NCBI RefSeq assembly: GCF_034087045.1
Contig: NZ_CP139247.1
Span: 5,234,001 to 5,298,000, forward strand
Source: Chitinophaga sancti
GTDB lineage: Bacteria; Bacteroidota; Bacteroidia; Chitinophagales; Chitinophagaceae
Length of the DNA stretch: 64,000 nt
Direction of reading: 5' to 3'
Position numbers and translations under genes: made by a program. Position 1 is the stretch's first letter. The number at the start of each line of letters is the position of its first letter. The notes beneath the pieces are model-generated. The model searched no databases and was not told where the DNA came from. It saw only the letters and a list, made by a program, of their open reading frames with translations. Below are positions 1 to 8,315 of the stretch, piece after piece.

Positions 1-85
1 CCTTTGTTTAAGAGATAAAAAATGGGGCTCTGGACCAAATTTTGATGATATTAGCTAATGTCGATTAATCCCGGCATTTTATTGC

Positions 86-2350
86 ATGAATATTATTCAG
101 ATTGTCAACAAGCAGGTCCTGACCATAGAGAATTGTGAAAGTGAACCGATACATATACCTGGCAGCATCCAGCCCCATGGCATGTTACTGGCCATTATAC
201 CGGCCAGCGGAGTGATCCGGTACTGTAGCGCAAATACCCTCCAATTTATTGATAAACAACCTGCTGAAATCCTGGATCAACCCCTGTCTGCTATCCACCC
301 GGCTCTTTGGGGAAAAGTACAACCCTTATTGGATGCAGATAATTCTCCATTTCATCCTATCAACGCCGGCGACCTGCAGACAACCATTCACGAAAGCGGA
401 GAATTTCGCATTTTAAGCATCGAAAAACGCCTCGATCAGATAAATGGCCCTGATTATGCCTTCGATCAGGCAAGAGGCTTTATTGGCTTTATAGAGCGTT
501 CCAGAGACCTTAAAGAACTCTGCCAGAACATAGCTGTCGAAACGGCCCGTTTTACAGGATTTGACAGGGGCATGATTTACCGCTTTGACAAAGAATACAA
601 TGGGGAAGTTTTTGCAGAATATTGCAGGGAGGGTTTACCGCCTTATCTGGATCTGCATTACCCACATACAGATATACCACCACAGGCGAGGGAATTGTAC
701 CTGCACAACCTGCTCCGCCTTATTCCTGATGTACAATATGATCCGGTTCCGTTGCTAACCGTTGCCACAGAGCAGGTGCAGCAGCTGGACCTGAGTAATG
801 TAGGTCTCCGGAGCGTATCGCCCATCCATGTGCAATACCTGAAAAATATGGGCGTAGGGGCTTCCATGAGCGTATCCATTATCATGGAAGGCAATTTATG
901 GGGCCTGATCGCCTGCCATCATTCCGGGCCACTGCACCTGACGGCACAGCAAAAAAGAGCGGCTTTACTACAGGGGCATTTTCTGAGTTCGCAGATCCGG
1001 GTACAGCAGGTAGCTGAGGAGCATGCTATAAATTTAAATGTGGAAGCGCATTTGCAACTGCTAATGAACCGGATTGATCACGATGAAGACCTGAGTCAGA
1101 AATTTGAGCAGTTTTCTTCTCTCCTTTCTGTGACGAATTCAACCGGGGTTGTCATATTAAACGAAGGCAAGATCTATAAAAAAGGTCTGGTACCTTCCAT
1201 GGAAAAAGTCCTGGGCCTGATCCGCTGGGTAGGAGATCATGTAAAGTCGAGTCTCTTTTCTACCAACTGCCTCAGTAAGCGTTATCCCGATGGCATTGCG
1301 ATGAGTAAATATGGGTCCGGCGTGATCTTTCATGCTATGGGCAAACCAACCGATAGCTGTGTGATCTGGTTCCGTGAAGAACTGGAACGCACAGTAAAAT
1401 GGGCAGGAAGACCCGATAGTGCAGTACAGAAGAATGTGGAGGGAGGTCCCCTTACACCCCGTAAGTCATTTGAAATATGGAAAGAGAGCGTAAAGTACCA
1501 ATCGGCTGAATTCAGGGCTTCGGAGATCAATGCGGCGATCCGCTTTGCCACTTCCCTGCAAAACCATTTCCATCTCACCTACCTCCGTAATGAAGAAAAC
1601 AGGCTCCGTATGCTGAATGAACGGCTGCAACAGGCCAACCAGGAGCTTTCTAATATCAACTGGATCACCTCGCACGATATGAAAGAACCTTTAAGAAAGA
1701 TTCAACTCATGTCGTCGAGAATTGTGTACGAGGGTGGCGACAACCTGTCGGAAGCCATCAAAGTACACATTGAGAAGATCCGCAATTCTGCCAGCAGAAT
1801 GCAGCACCTGGTAGACGATATTCTTTCATATAGCATGATGAATAACCGGAATAACATGTTTACCCTGAGTAACCTGGAACCGATTATTTCGCATGTAAGA
1901 GGCGAACTGGAAGAAGAACTGGCGGAAAAGAAAGGACTGCTTTCCGTACAGACTATGCCTCAAAATCTTCGTATCGTACCCCACCAGATGGAGCAATTAT
2001 TTTCTAACCTGATCTCCAATGCGATCAAATTTGCCAGGCCCGGTGTACCACCTGAAATTTATATCAACTACCAGGCAGAGAAAGGTAGGGACATACTCGA
2101 AGTGGCATTGCCTGCTGATAAAAGTTTTTATTGTATCCGCATTTCAGATAACGGCCTGGGGTTCGAGCCGAGGTTCAATGAAAAGATTTTTGATATCTTT
2201 TACAGACTACATGATCGGAACATTTACCAGGGTACGGGAATCGGATTAGCCATCTGTAAAAAAATTATGGAGAATCATCAGGGGGCTATCACCGCAAGCG
2301 GAGAAGCCGGCAGGGGAGCGATTTTCAGGGTATATTTGCCTGTCGGATAA
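86..2350 (+). CDS. bacteriophytochrome sensor histidine kinase
   Basis: A 754-residue light-sensing kinase expected to bind biliverdin and signal through a separate response regulator. Domains in order: PAS-2 (about 15-115), GAF (about 140-300), PHY (about 320-495), then a HisKA/HATPase core (about 515-754). Visible motifs: Cys17 just before EPIHIPGSIQPHG, the biliverdin-attachment position of bacteriophytochromes; the GAF signature TDIPPQAREL; the PHY tongue motif PRKSF; the H-box SHDMKEPL with His530; the N-box NLISNAIKF; and the G-box GTGIGLAICKK. There is no receiver domain, so a partner is needed. A single-domain regulator lies 1.9 kb downstream at 4201 but is separated by other genes. 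No heme oxygenase to make biliverdin is in the window. The start is the first ATG, 17 codons before the chromophore Cys. The family is certain; ligand and partner are inferred. Confidence 0.95.
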   Translation: MNIIQIVNKQVLTIENCESEPIHIPGSIQPHGMLLAIIPASGVIRYCSANTLQFIDKQPAEILDQPLSAIHPALWGKVQPLLDADNSPFHPINAGDLQTTIHESGEFRILSIEKRLDQINGPDYAFDQARGFIGFIERSRDLKELCQNIAVETARFTGFDRGMIYRFDKEYNGEVFAEYCREGLPPYLDLHYPHTDIPPQARELYLHNLLRLIPDVQYDPVPLLTVATEQVQQLDLSNVGLRSVSPIHVQYLKNMGVGASMSVSIIMEGNLWGLIACHHSGPLHLTAQQKRAALLQGHFLSSQIRVQQVAEEHAINLNVEAHLQLLMNRIDHDEDLSQKFEQFSSLLSVTNSTGVVILNEGKIYKKGLVPSMEKVLGLIRWVGDHVKSSLFSTNCLSKRYPDGIAMSKYGSGVIFHAMGKPTDSCVIWFREELERTVKWAGRPDSAVQKNVEGGPLTPRKSFEIWKESVKYQSAEFRASEINAAIRFATSLQNHFHLTYLRNEENRLRMLNERLQQANQELSNINWITSHDMKEPLRKIQLMSSRIVYEGGDNLSEAIKVHIEKIRNSASRMQHLVDDILSYSMMNNRNNMFTLSNLEPIISHVRGELEEELAEKKGLLSVQTMPQNLRIVPHQMEQLFSNLISNAIKFARPGVPPEIYINYQAEKGRDILEVALPADKSFYCIRISDNGLGFEPRFNEKIFDIFYRLHDRNIYQGTGIGLAICKKIMENHQGAITASGEAGRGAIFRVYLPVG

Positions 2351-2402
2351 ATGCGGTTTTCATAGGGCCATTTCAGTTAGATAGAAAAAAGTTATAAATT
2401 TT

Positions 2403-2433
2403 TTTGGCGATTTGAAAATAAAGTCTACTTTTG
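2403..2433 (+). promoter_or_regulatory. Bacteroidota-type promoter of first tRNA-Arg
   Basis: TTTG at 2403-2406 and TACTTTTG at 2426-2433 are 19 bases apart, matching the Bacteroidota -33/-7 consensus (TTTG, then TAnnTTTG). The -7 box ends 19 bases before the tRNA. Confidence 0.7.
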
Positions 2434-2452
2434 CAATCCCAATCACGGGAAT

Positions 2453-2526
2453 GGCCTCGTAGCTCAACTGAATAGAGCATCTGACTACGGATCAGAAGGT
2501 TTCTGGTTTGAATCCAGACGAGGTCA
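2453..2526 (+). tRNA. tRNA-Arg (anticodon ACG), copy 1
   Basis: A 74-base cloverleaf. The acceptor GGCCTCG pairs with CGAGGTC (one G-U) and the discriminator base is A. The anticodon stem TCTGA/TCAGA encloses CTACGGA, giving anticodon ACG, which reads CGU and, after A34 to inosine editing, CGC and CGA. The T-arm is TCTGG-TTTGAAT-CCAGA. CCA is not encoded. It has its own promoter and is followed by a nearly identical copy 131 bases downstream. Confidence 0.93.
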
Positions 2527-2595
2527 CAAAAGAGAGAAAAGTTTTGTACTAAAAGGGATCAGAACTTTTATCCTTCAAAAAAAGAAAAGGCAAAA

Positions 2596-2627
2596 TTTGG
2601 TAGTCTGAAAATTGTTTTCTAAATTTG
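2596..2627 (+). promoter_or_regulatory. Bacteroidota-type promoter of second tRNA-Arg
   Basis: TTTG at 2596-2599 and TAAATTTG at 2620-2627 are 20 bases apart. They lie 30 bases upstream of the second tRNA, so each tRNA copy appears to be transcribed separately. Confidence 0.7.
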
Positions 2628-2657
2628 CCCTCCCAAACAGCCAAATGGCAAAACAAT

Positions 2658-2731
2658 GGCTTCGTAGCTCAACTGAATAGAGCATCTGACTACGGATCAG
2701 AAGGTTTCTGGTTTGAATCCAGACGAGGTCA
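2658..2731 (+). tRNA. tRNA-Arg (anticodon ACG), copy 2
   Basis: A 74-base cloverleaf identical to copy 1 except at acceptor position 4 (GGCTTCG instead of GGCCTCG), which turns one C-G pair into a second G-U-type pair. The anticodon is again ACG. The genome carries A-CC-T after the acceptor, so the full CCA is not encoded. A strong terminator follows. Confidence 0.93.
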
Positions 2732-2735
2732 CCTA

Positions 2736-2775
2736 AAAAGCCCGTTTCATCTACATGAAACGGGCTTTTCTTTTG
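2736..2775. terminator. bidirectional hairpin terminator
   Basis: A perfect 15-bp stem (2736-2750 with 2755-2769) around a 4-base CTAC loop, A-rich on one side and T-rich on the other. It ends the second tRNA transcript, 22 bases before rlmH. Confidence 0.85.
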
Positions 2776-2797
2776 TGCATACTATAGATCTATCATC

Positions 2798-3271
2798 ATG
2801 AAAATACAACTCTGGAGCATCGGGAAGGAAAATGACGCATACATCAGAGATGGTATCGCGGTTTTCCAGAAGCGGTTACAGCATTATACAGATTTTGAGC
2901 TCAGGCTGATCCCTACGGTGAAGCAGGCGGCAAGTCTGTCTGTACCGGAGCTCAAAAAGGCGGAAGCGAAGATGATCATGGACATGCTCCAGCCCCAGGA
3001 TTACCTCCTCGCCCTGGATGAACATGGAAAGATGCACACTACCCTGCAACTGGCAGATTTCCTGCAGCAAAGGGCGAATGCTGGCACCAGGCAGTTAATT
3101 ATCCTGATTGGCGGGGCATATGGGATTGATAGTAGTTTGCTGGATAGGGCGCAATTGAAAATGTCCCTTTCGCCACTCACATTTCCGCACCAGCTGGTAA
3201 GATTGATTATGACGGAACAGCTTTACAGGGCGTATACAGTTTTGAACCGGGAAAAATATCATCATCAGTGA
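2798..3271 (+). CDS. rlmH: 23S rRNA pseudouridine(1915)-N3-methyltransferase RlmH
   Basis: A 157-residue SPOUT-class methyltransferase that methylates N3 of pseudouridine 1915 in helix 69 of 23S rRNA, using S-adenosylmethionine, on the assembled 70S ribosome. The length matches the family (about 155-160). Visible: the N-terminus MKIQLWSIGK, the SAM-binding knot motif IGGAYGID (104-111), the segment LSPLTFPHQLVR (124-135) and the conserved C-terminal stretch REKYHHQ. It has no operon partner: a terminator precedes it and the rhomboid gene starts 42 bases after it. The assignment is secure from family motifs. Confidence 0.96.
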   Translation: MKIQLWSIGKENDAYIRDGIAVFQKRLQHYTDFELRLIPTVKQAASLSVPELKKAEAKMIMDMLQPQDYLLALDEHGKMHTTLQLADFLQQRANAGTRQLIILIGGAYGIDSSLLDRAQLKMSLSPLTFPHQLVRLIMTEQLYRAYTVLNREKYHHQ

Positions 3272-3313
3272 TAATTTTAAGTAAATTACAACCTATAAAT
3301 TATTTGACTCAAC

Positions 3314-3940
3314 ATGGAAGGCTTTACTTTAACGCATACAATTATTCTGATCACCTGCTTGGTATCACTCACCACAATGTTCTACAACCCGGAGAAGATT
3401 TACGACCTGAGCCTGCGCCCTACCATGATCAGAGATCGTAAGCAGTACTACCGCTTCTTCACCTGCGGTCTTGTACACGCTGACCTGATGCACCTGGGTT
3501 TCAACATGCTCTCCCTCTACTTTTGCGGACGCTTTATAGAACAGACATTTGAAGCTATCTTTCAGTCTAAATTTTACTTCCTGATATTTTATGTGTTAGG
3601 GATTATCCTGTCAGGTATTCCCACTTATATTAAGCACAAAAACGATGACCATTATTCTTCCATAGGTGCATCCGGTGCTGTATCTGCTGTGATCTACGCC
3701 ACCGTATTATTTGCACCATGGGCGAAAATCTATGTATTGATATTTCCTATGCCGCTGATCCTGTACGCAGTATTGTACATCGTGATGACGGCTTACCTGG
3801 ATAAACGTCAGTACGGCGATGGCATCAATCACTCTGCACACTTGTGGGGCGCCATTTTCGGTCTGGTCTTCCCGATTATTTTCAAGCCGGAGATTGTTTT
3901 GTACTTCCTGAATCAACTCATGCACCCTTCTTTCTTTTAA
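3314..3940 (+). CDS. rhomboid family intramembrane serine protease
   Basis: A 208-residue polytopic inner-membrane protein with about six hydrophobic segments and almost no extra-membrane domain. The catalytic dyad of rhomboid proteases is present: Ser120 in GASG (118-121) and His176 in NHSAHLWG. The conserved HxxxN region (HLGFN, 60-64) is also present. It should cleave transmembrane substrates inside the bilayer; the substrate cannot be read from the sequence. It lies 42 bases after rlmH, possibly co-transcribed, and is followed by a hairpin terminator. Confidence 0.92.
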   Translation: MEGFTLTHTIILITCLVSLTTMFYNPEKIYDLSLRPTMIRDRKQYYRFFTCGLVHADLMHLGFNMLSLYFCGRFIEQTFEAIFQSKFYFLIFYVLGIILSGIPTYIKHKNDDHYSSIGASGAVSAVIYATVLFAPWAKIYVLIFPMPLILYAVLYIVMTAYLDKRQYGDGINHSAHLWGAIFGLVFPIIFKPEIVLYFLNQLMHPSFF

Positions 3941-3956
3941 AAGACGATACAATATT

Positions 3957-3996
3957 GAAAAGCCGCTTTGGACGTAGACCATAGCGGCTTTTTCTT
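3957..3996. terminator. hairpin terminator after rhomboid gene
   Basis: AAAAGCCGCT pairs with AGCGGCTTTT, with inner TGG/CCA pairing across the loop, followed by a T-run. It starts 17 bases after the stop codon. Confidence 0.8.
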
Positions 3997-4065
3997 TTAC
4001 CACGGCCTGCTTTTTGCAATTGTGTCTTTAAATCAAGGCTCCAGCTAGGCCAAACAAGCCATCTG

Positions 4066-4191
4066 ATGAAATCTGAGACCACCCGGATTGAAAAAGGAGG
4101 TAAACATCCCTACAATACCAATGTGGATCAGGAATCAATTAGTGGATTTTTTTCTACGGGAGTCCTTTCATCACTCATTAGGAATTGGTAG
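4066..4191 (+). CDS. possible 41-residue ORF upstream of the response regulator
   Basis: An ATG-initiated 41-codon frame with a hydrophilic N-terminal half and a C-terminal half rich in Ser, Gly, Phe and Leu. Its stop is 9 bases before the ATG at 4201, so it could be a leader peptide or a small coupled gene. I recognise no family, and chance is a real alternative. Confidence 0.2.
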   Translation: MKSETTRIEKGGKHPYNTNVDQESISGFFSTGVLSSLIRNW

Positions 4192-4200
4192 CAATCAGGT

Positions 4201-4656
4201 ATGGAAGAAAAAATTGTGAAAATATTATTAGCCGATGATGATCTGGAAGATCGCTTTATTATGCAGGACGCTTTCAATGCCATCAATCTTCCTGATGTGC
4301 CCTTACTTGTTGAAGATGGAGAAAAAGTATTACAGCATATGGAACAGCTTTTACTGGAAGCAGCGACCCTGCCTTCTCTGATTGTGCTGGATCTGAATAT
4401 GCCCAGAATGAGCGGCACAGAAACCTTACGCGAACTAAAAAACATACCTGAATACCAGGACATTCCGGTGATTATCTTCTCGTCTTCCATGAATGTAATG
4501 GAAATGCATCAGTGCCGTCAACTTGGCGCCCTATCCTATATGGTAAAACCATTTACTTATGAAGAATACCTGGTTTCAGCACAGCATTTCTATGATTTTT
4601 GTCTGAAAAAGCACTCCTTCCCGGAACTTAGTAGCCTGATCCAAAACTTTAAATAG
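4201..4656 (+). CDS. single-domain response regulator (Rcp1-like receiver)
   Basis: A 151-residue protein that is only a receiver (CheY-like) domain with no DNA-binding output. The acidic cluster ADDD (11-14), phospho-acceptor Asp64 in LDLNMP, the Ser/Thr switch region (SSS, 94-96) and Lys116 in VKPF are all present. The type resembles Rcp1, the partner of cyanobacterial phytochrome Cph1, and is common with kinases lacking a fused receiver. The bacteriophytochrome at 86-2350 is the nearest orphan kinase and a plausible partner (inference). Its 3' end overlaps the end of convergent tilS by 8 bases, with no terminator between them. Confidence 0.9.
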   Translation: MEEKIVKILLADDDLEDRFIMQDAFNAINLPDVPLLVEDGEKVLQHMEQLLLEAATLPSLIVLDLNMPRMSGTETLRELKNIPEYQDIPVIIFSSSMNVMEMHQCRQLGALSYMVKPFTYEEYLVSAQHFYDFCLKKHSFPELSSLIQNFK

Positions 4657-5983
4657 GCTGCCACTCCAGCACCAGCATATTGCTGGTATGTGGTGTAATC
4701 TTACACCGGTCGTCTATGCGCATTCCGATGATCCAGACTATTCGTTTGGCTGATTCCAGCACCCATATATTCTCTTTCTGTATCAATGATAATTTCTGAT
4801 CAATAAAGAAGCGACTCAGCTTTTTCTTTTTCCGCATACCTAAGGGGTAGAAATAATCTCCCTGTTTCCAGCGGCGCATGAGCAATGGGAATTGCACTGT
4901 ATCTATGTCCAGGCAGGCCATGAGCGGGGAACCTGGAATGGTGGCACCTTCACTGCTCCGGATCTTCAACTTCAGGGTCCCTCCTTTCACCGGCACGACG
5001 GCCGTTTCTTTTTCAATCACAATCAGGGGTGCTTCCGGTGCTTCCAGTGGCGTAATTAACAACCATACCCTGTCGCGGATAATGCGGTGGGTGGTAGTTT
5101 CTACCAGTTTGCCAGGTTCTGATTGCAGCAGGTCAATCACCTGGGGTAATTGCGGGGCACTACAACCAAAATCTTTGAAGATCTCCCAGGCAATTGTTTG
5201 CAGGGGTATGGCTTTTTGGAGCTTTAATACAGGGATCTTAAAATTATCACCCTGTTTGAACAGCAAACGTTTTTTATGTCTCAGTACTGCTTCCGTATAC
5301 AGTTGTTCTGCTTCCCTGAAACGGTCTATACTGGCTGCCATCTGGGGTACAACTGCCGGAAAGGTCTCCTGTATAACAGGGATGACTTTGTGCCGGAAGA
5401 AATTACGTGTGTATTTTACTGTTATATTGGAACTGTCTTCTACAAACCCCCAACCGTTCGCTGCGGCCAGGGCCACCAGATCTTCTTTTTGTGCAAAGAG
5501 CAATGGCCGGATCAGGTGTTGCTGACGGGGTAATATACCGTGAAGACCCGCAATACCAGTGCCTTTGGATAAGTTCATGAGTACTGTTTCCACATTGTCC
5601 TGCATGTGATGTGCGGTGGCGAGGAAAGTATATCCTTGTTGCTGACGGGTCTGTTCCAGCCAGGTATAACGCAGTTCACGGGCAGCTACCTGGATGGATA
5701 CACGTTTTTCTCCGGCGTATAATTCCGTATCAAAGCGAATGGTGTACAATGGTACTCCCAGTTCATTGGCCAGTGCGGTCACGAATGTTTCGTCTCTTTC
5801 AGATTCTGCTCCCCTGAGCTGAAAATTGCAGTGTGCAATGCCACAGTCAATGCCCGCCTGCTTGTACAGGTGCGCCATCACGACAGAATCCACGCCCCCG
5901 CTTACAGCCAGCAAGATCCTGTCGCCTGGTTGGTACAACTTTTCTGCTGCGATATATTCCTTAAACCTGTTTATAAGTTCCAT
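4649..5983 (-). CDS. tilS: tRNA(Ile)-lysidine synthase TilS
   Basis: A 444-residue cytoplasmic ATP-dependent ligase that joins lysine to C34 of the CAU-anticodon tRNA-Ile, so that it reads AUA and is charged with Ile. The N-terminal PP-loop SGGVDS (about 29-34) defines the ATP pyrophosphatase fold, followed by HCNFQLRG, the HHMQDNVET segment and TRNFFRHKVIP. The C-terminal TilS domain includes RRWKQGDYFYPLGM and KLSRFFIDQK. Length and domain order are typical of Bacteroidota TilS. It is the second gene of a pair: the TPR gene upstream ends 24 bases before its ATG, suggesting an operon. Confidence 0.96.
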   Translation of the reverse strand: MELINRFKEYIAAEKLYQPGDRILLAVSGGVDSVVMAHLYKQAGIDCGIAHCNFQLRGAESERDETFVTALANELGVPLYTIRFDTELYAGEKRVSIQVAARELRYTWLEQTRQQQGYTFLATAHHMQDNVETVLMNLSKGTGIAGLHGILPRQQHLIRPLLFAQKEDLVALAAANGWGFVEDSSNITVKYTRNFFRHKVIPVIQETFPAVVPQMAASIDRFREAEQLYTEAVLRHKKRLLFKQGDNFKIPVLKLQKAIPLQTIAWEIFKDFGCSAPQLPQVIDLLQSEPGKLVETTTHRIIRDRVWLLITPLEAPEAPLIVIEKETAVVPVKGGTLKLKIRSSEGATIPGSPLMACLDIDTVQFPLLMRRWKQGDYFYPLGMRKKKKLSRFFIDQKLSLIQKENIWVLESAKRIVWIIGMRIDDRCKITPHTSNMLVLEWQPI

Positions 5984-6007
5984 AGTGTTGATTCGATTGT
6001 TATTTTC

Positions 6008-6316
6008 TTACAGCAGATCGTCCAGTGCCATCTGCAGTTCATTGTAGGCATGCCTGTTATTTTCAGCTTTAGCCATTTCCATGCCTTTTTCGTAAACGGC
6101 GATGGCTTCCTGCTCCGCTCCTGCCCTTTCCAGCAGTTTGCCAAGGTGGTAGTACGAGCCTACATATCCCGGTTCGTGTGCCAGCAGCTCTTCGAACTGC
6201 CGACGGGCATCCGCATCGTTGCCCAGTTTTATATATTCCAGCGCCAATGCATGCTTCAGAAAGCTGTCATTGGGTGTCTGTTCCAAAAATTCTTTTATAC
6301 TGGCTATCCTATCCAT
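6008..6316 (-). CDS. small TPR-repeat protein
   Basis: A 102-residue soluble protein made almost entirely of TPR-like helical hairpins: the repeats around FLKHALALEYIKLG, YHLGKLLERAGAEQ and EAIAVYEKGM fit the W-LG-Y-A-F-A-P pattern. No signal peptide or membrane segment is present. It probably acts as a protein-interaction scaffold; no partner can be named. It lies 24 bases upstream of tilS on the same strand and is likely co-transcribed with it. The start is the first ATG, divergent from etfB with only 51 bases between start codons. Confidence 0.85.
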   Translation of the reverse strand: MDRIASIKEFLEQTPNDSFLKHALALEYIKLGNDADARRQFEELLAHEPGYVGSYYHLGKLLERAGAEQEAIAVYEKGMEMAKAENNRHAYNELQMALDDLL

Positions 6317-6324
6317 TATTTAAA

Positions 6325-6332
6325 TATATTTG
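6325..6332 (+). promoter_or_regulatory. -7 box upstream of etfB
   Basis: TATATTTG matches TAnnTTTG 35 bases before the etfB ATG. No convincing -33 TTTG is seen at the right distance. Confidence 0.4.
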
Positions 6333-6367
6333 CTCATACCGCTTTTTTTCATAAAACAGTTAAGGCC

Positions 6368-7108
6368 ATGAAGATATTAGTATGTATCAGTAAAACTCCG
6401 GACACGACTGCAAAAATAGCTTTCACAGACAACAACACGAAATTCAATGAAGCAGGTGTACAATTCATCATCAATCCCTACGATGAATGGTATGCCCTGG
6501 TCAAGGCGCTGGAACTGAAAGAGTCCCTCAACGCTACTGTACATCTGATTACCGTGGGTGGTGCTGATACGGAGCCCATTATCCGTAAAGCCCTTGCATT
6601 AGGAGGCGATGAAGCCTTCAGAGTGAACACAGATAGTCCCGACAGTTATTTTATTGCTGCGCAGATTGCAGCCCATGCCAGGCAACAGGGTTATGACCTG
6701 ATCCTGACAGGCAAGGAAACCATCGATTACAATGGCGCTGCCATTGGTGGGATGGTCGCGGAGCTGCTGGATCTTTCTTATGTATCAATCGCTGCAAAGC
6801 TAGAGCTGAGCGGCAATACAGCCACTATCAACAGGGAAATTGAAGGTGGTGAGGAGATCGTAAGTGTAGAACTGCCGGTAGTCGTATCCTGCCAGAAGGG
6901 AATGGCCGAAGCCCGCATACCCAATATGCGTGGTATCATGGCTGCAAGAACCAAGCCACTGGCGGTAGTAGAGCCGGCACCAGCCGATACGCTGACTACC
7001 ATTGCCAGTTTTGAGCTGCCACCAGCAAAGGCAGGTGTAAAAATGATCAGCCCCGATAATGTGGAAGAGCTGATAAAGCTATTGCACGAAGAAGCTAAAG
7101 TGATTTAA
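6368..7108 (+). CDS. etfB: electron transfer flavoprotein subunit beta
   Basis: A 246-residue subunit of the heterodimeric ETF, which passes electrons from acyl-CoA and other dehydrogenases to the quinone pool through ETF:quinone oxidoreductase; the beta subunit binds AMP. Visible: N-terminus MKILVCISKTPDT, the adenine-binding segment TGKETIDYNGAAIGGMVAE, and the ETF-beta signature region with VVSCQKGMAEARIPNMRGIM. The same frame is open upstream to 5831, but that stretch is antisense to tilS and the TPR gene and has no similarity to ETF. The ATG at 6368 gives the family length and follows a -7 box. It is paired with etfA 97 bases downstream. Confidence 0.95.
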   Translation: MKILVCISKTPDTTAKIAFTDNNTKFNEAGVQFIINPYDEWYALVKALELKESLNATVHLITVGGADTEPIIRKALALGGDEAFRVNTDSPDSYFIAAQIAAHARQQGYDLILTGKETIDYNGAAIGGMVAELLDLSYVSIAAKLELSGNTATINREIEGGEEIVSVELPVVVSCQKGMAEARIPNMRGIMAARTKPLAVVEPAPADTLTTIASFELPPAKAGVKMISPDNVEELIKLLHEEAKVI

Positions 7109-7205
7109 GTTAACCGGTTTTACTGAATACCCCGTTAAGAAAAATCATTCCACGTCAGGCGCCCGCCTGCGAAAATTATTCAAAAATCTAAACAGCCAAA
7201 CCGAT

Positions 7206-8174
7206 ATGTCAGTCCTCATATTTGCAGATCAGGCCCAGGGAAAGATCAAGAAGGCGGCTTTTGAAGCGATACAATATGGTGCTAAAGTAGCACAACAATT
7301 TAGTACAACTGCGACCGTGCTGGTGCTGGGTGAAGTGCCGGAGAGTGAATTGACAGCACTGGGCAATTACGGTGCAGGAAAGGTGTTGCATGCGGCAGAT
7401 GCCCGCCTGAATGAAACAGAAGGAACTGTATTTACAAAGATCATCGCAGCTGCTGCAGAGCAGGAAGGTGCCGATGTGATCGTATTCCCGCACAACTTTG
7501 ACGGCAAAGCAATTGCCCCGAGAGTAGCGGCCCGCCTCAAGGCAGGGTTTGTGTCTGGTGCGATCTCTTATCCGGATACCACCAATGGTTTTGTGGTAAA
7601 AAAGAGTGTCTTCTCTGGCAAGGCATTTGCCAACATTAATATCACTGCAGCGAAAAAAGTGATAGCGGTCATGCCGAATACCTTTGCTATGGAGAAATCT
7701 TCCAATACAGCGACAGTAGTGGCTTTTCCCACTTCTGTTAATGATGGGGATTTTAAAGTAAAAGTGAGTAAGGTAGAAACAATAAGTGGAGAGATCCCGC
7801 TGACGGAAGCAGAGATCGTAGTGAGTGGTGGCCGTGGATTGAAAGGCCCTGAGAACTGGGGGCTGGTTGAAGATCTGGCAAAGGTATTGGGAGCAGGTAC
7901 AGCCTGTTCAAGGCCGGTAGCAGATTCTGGCTGGCGCCCGCACCATGAACATGTGGGGCAGACTGGGCTGACCGTGCGGCCGAATTTGTATATCGCTATA
8001 GGAATATCTGGTGCCATACAACATTTGGCAGGTGTGAATGGCAGCAAGGTGATTGTGGTCATTAATAAAGATCCGGAGGCCCCTTTTTTCAAGGCGGCAG
8101 ACTACGGGATTGTAGGAGATGCATTTGAGGTAGTGCCGAAATTGACTGCGGCCGTGAAGGCGTTAAAAAGTTAA
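7206..8174 (+). CDS. etfA: electron transfer flavoprotein subunit alpha
   Basis: A 322-residue FAD-binding subunit of ETF. The N-terminal half resembles the beta-subunit fold. The C-terminal FAD domain shows GGRGLKGPENW, the segment CSRPVADSGW, HHEHVGQTG, and the ETF-alpha signature YIAIGISGAIQHLAG followed by INKDPEAPFF. Length and motifs are normal. The order etfB-etfA is conserved in Bacteroidota. The 97-base gap to etfB holds a short GC-rich inverted repeat (CAGGC/GCCTG at 7156-7169), perhaps a processing or weak regulatory hairpin. A strong terminator follows. Partner dehydrogenases are not in the window. Confidence 0.96.
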   Translation: MSVLIFADQAQGKIKKAAFEAIQYGAKVAQQFSTTATVLVLGEVPESELTALGNYGAGKVLHAADARLNETEGTVFTKIIAAAAEQEGADVIVFPHNFDGKAIAPRVAARLKAGFVSGAISYPDTTNGFVVKKSVFSGKAFANINITAAKKVIAVMPNTFAMEKSSNTATVVAFPTSVNDGDFKVKVSKVETISGEIPLTEAEIVVSGGRGLKGPENWGLVEDLAKVLGAGTACSRPVADSGWRPHHEHVGQTGLTVRPNLYIAIGISGAIQHLAGVNGSKVIVVINKDPEAPFFKAADYGIVGDAFEVVPKLTAAVKALKS

Positions 8175-8187
8175 AAAGTTTACATTT

Positions 8188-8226
8188 GAAAATTAGCTGC
8201 TGTCGAAGACAGCAGCTAATTTTCAG
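8188..8226. terminator. bidirectional terminator after etfA
   Basis: A perfect 17-bp stem (8188-8204 with 8208-8224) with a GAA loop, A-rich on one flank and T-rich on the other, 14 bases after the etfA stop. Confidence 0.88.
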
Positions 8227-8315
8227 GTTTATCAAGCATTACGTAATTTTTAGATAAGGAATATTTTTTCTAACTTCACGACTTATAAAATATTCAGCGA
8301 CAACGCAGGACAGAT

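Noticed and set aside
4878..5525. 215-codon plus-strand frame over tilS
   Set aside because: Antisense to the well-supported tilS gene; no recognisable protein features.
5831..6367. N-terminal extension of EtfB by 179 residues
   Set aside because: The stretch is antisense to tilS and the TPR gene, has no ETF similarity, and the ATG at 6368 gives the normal start and length.
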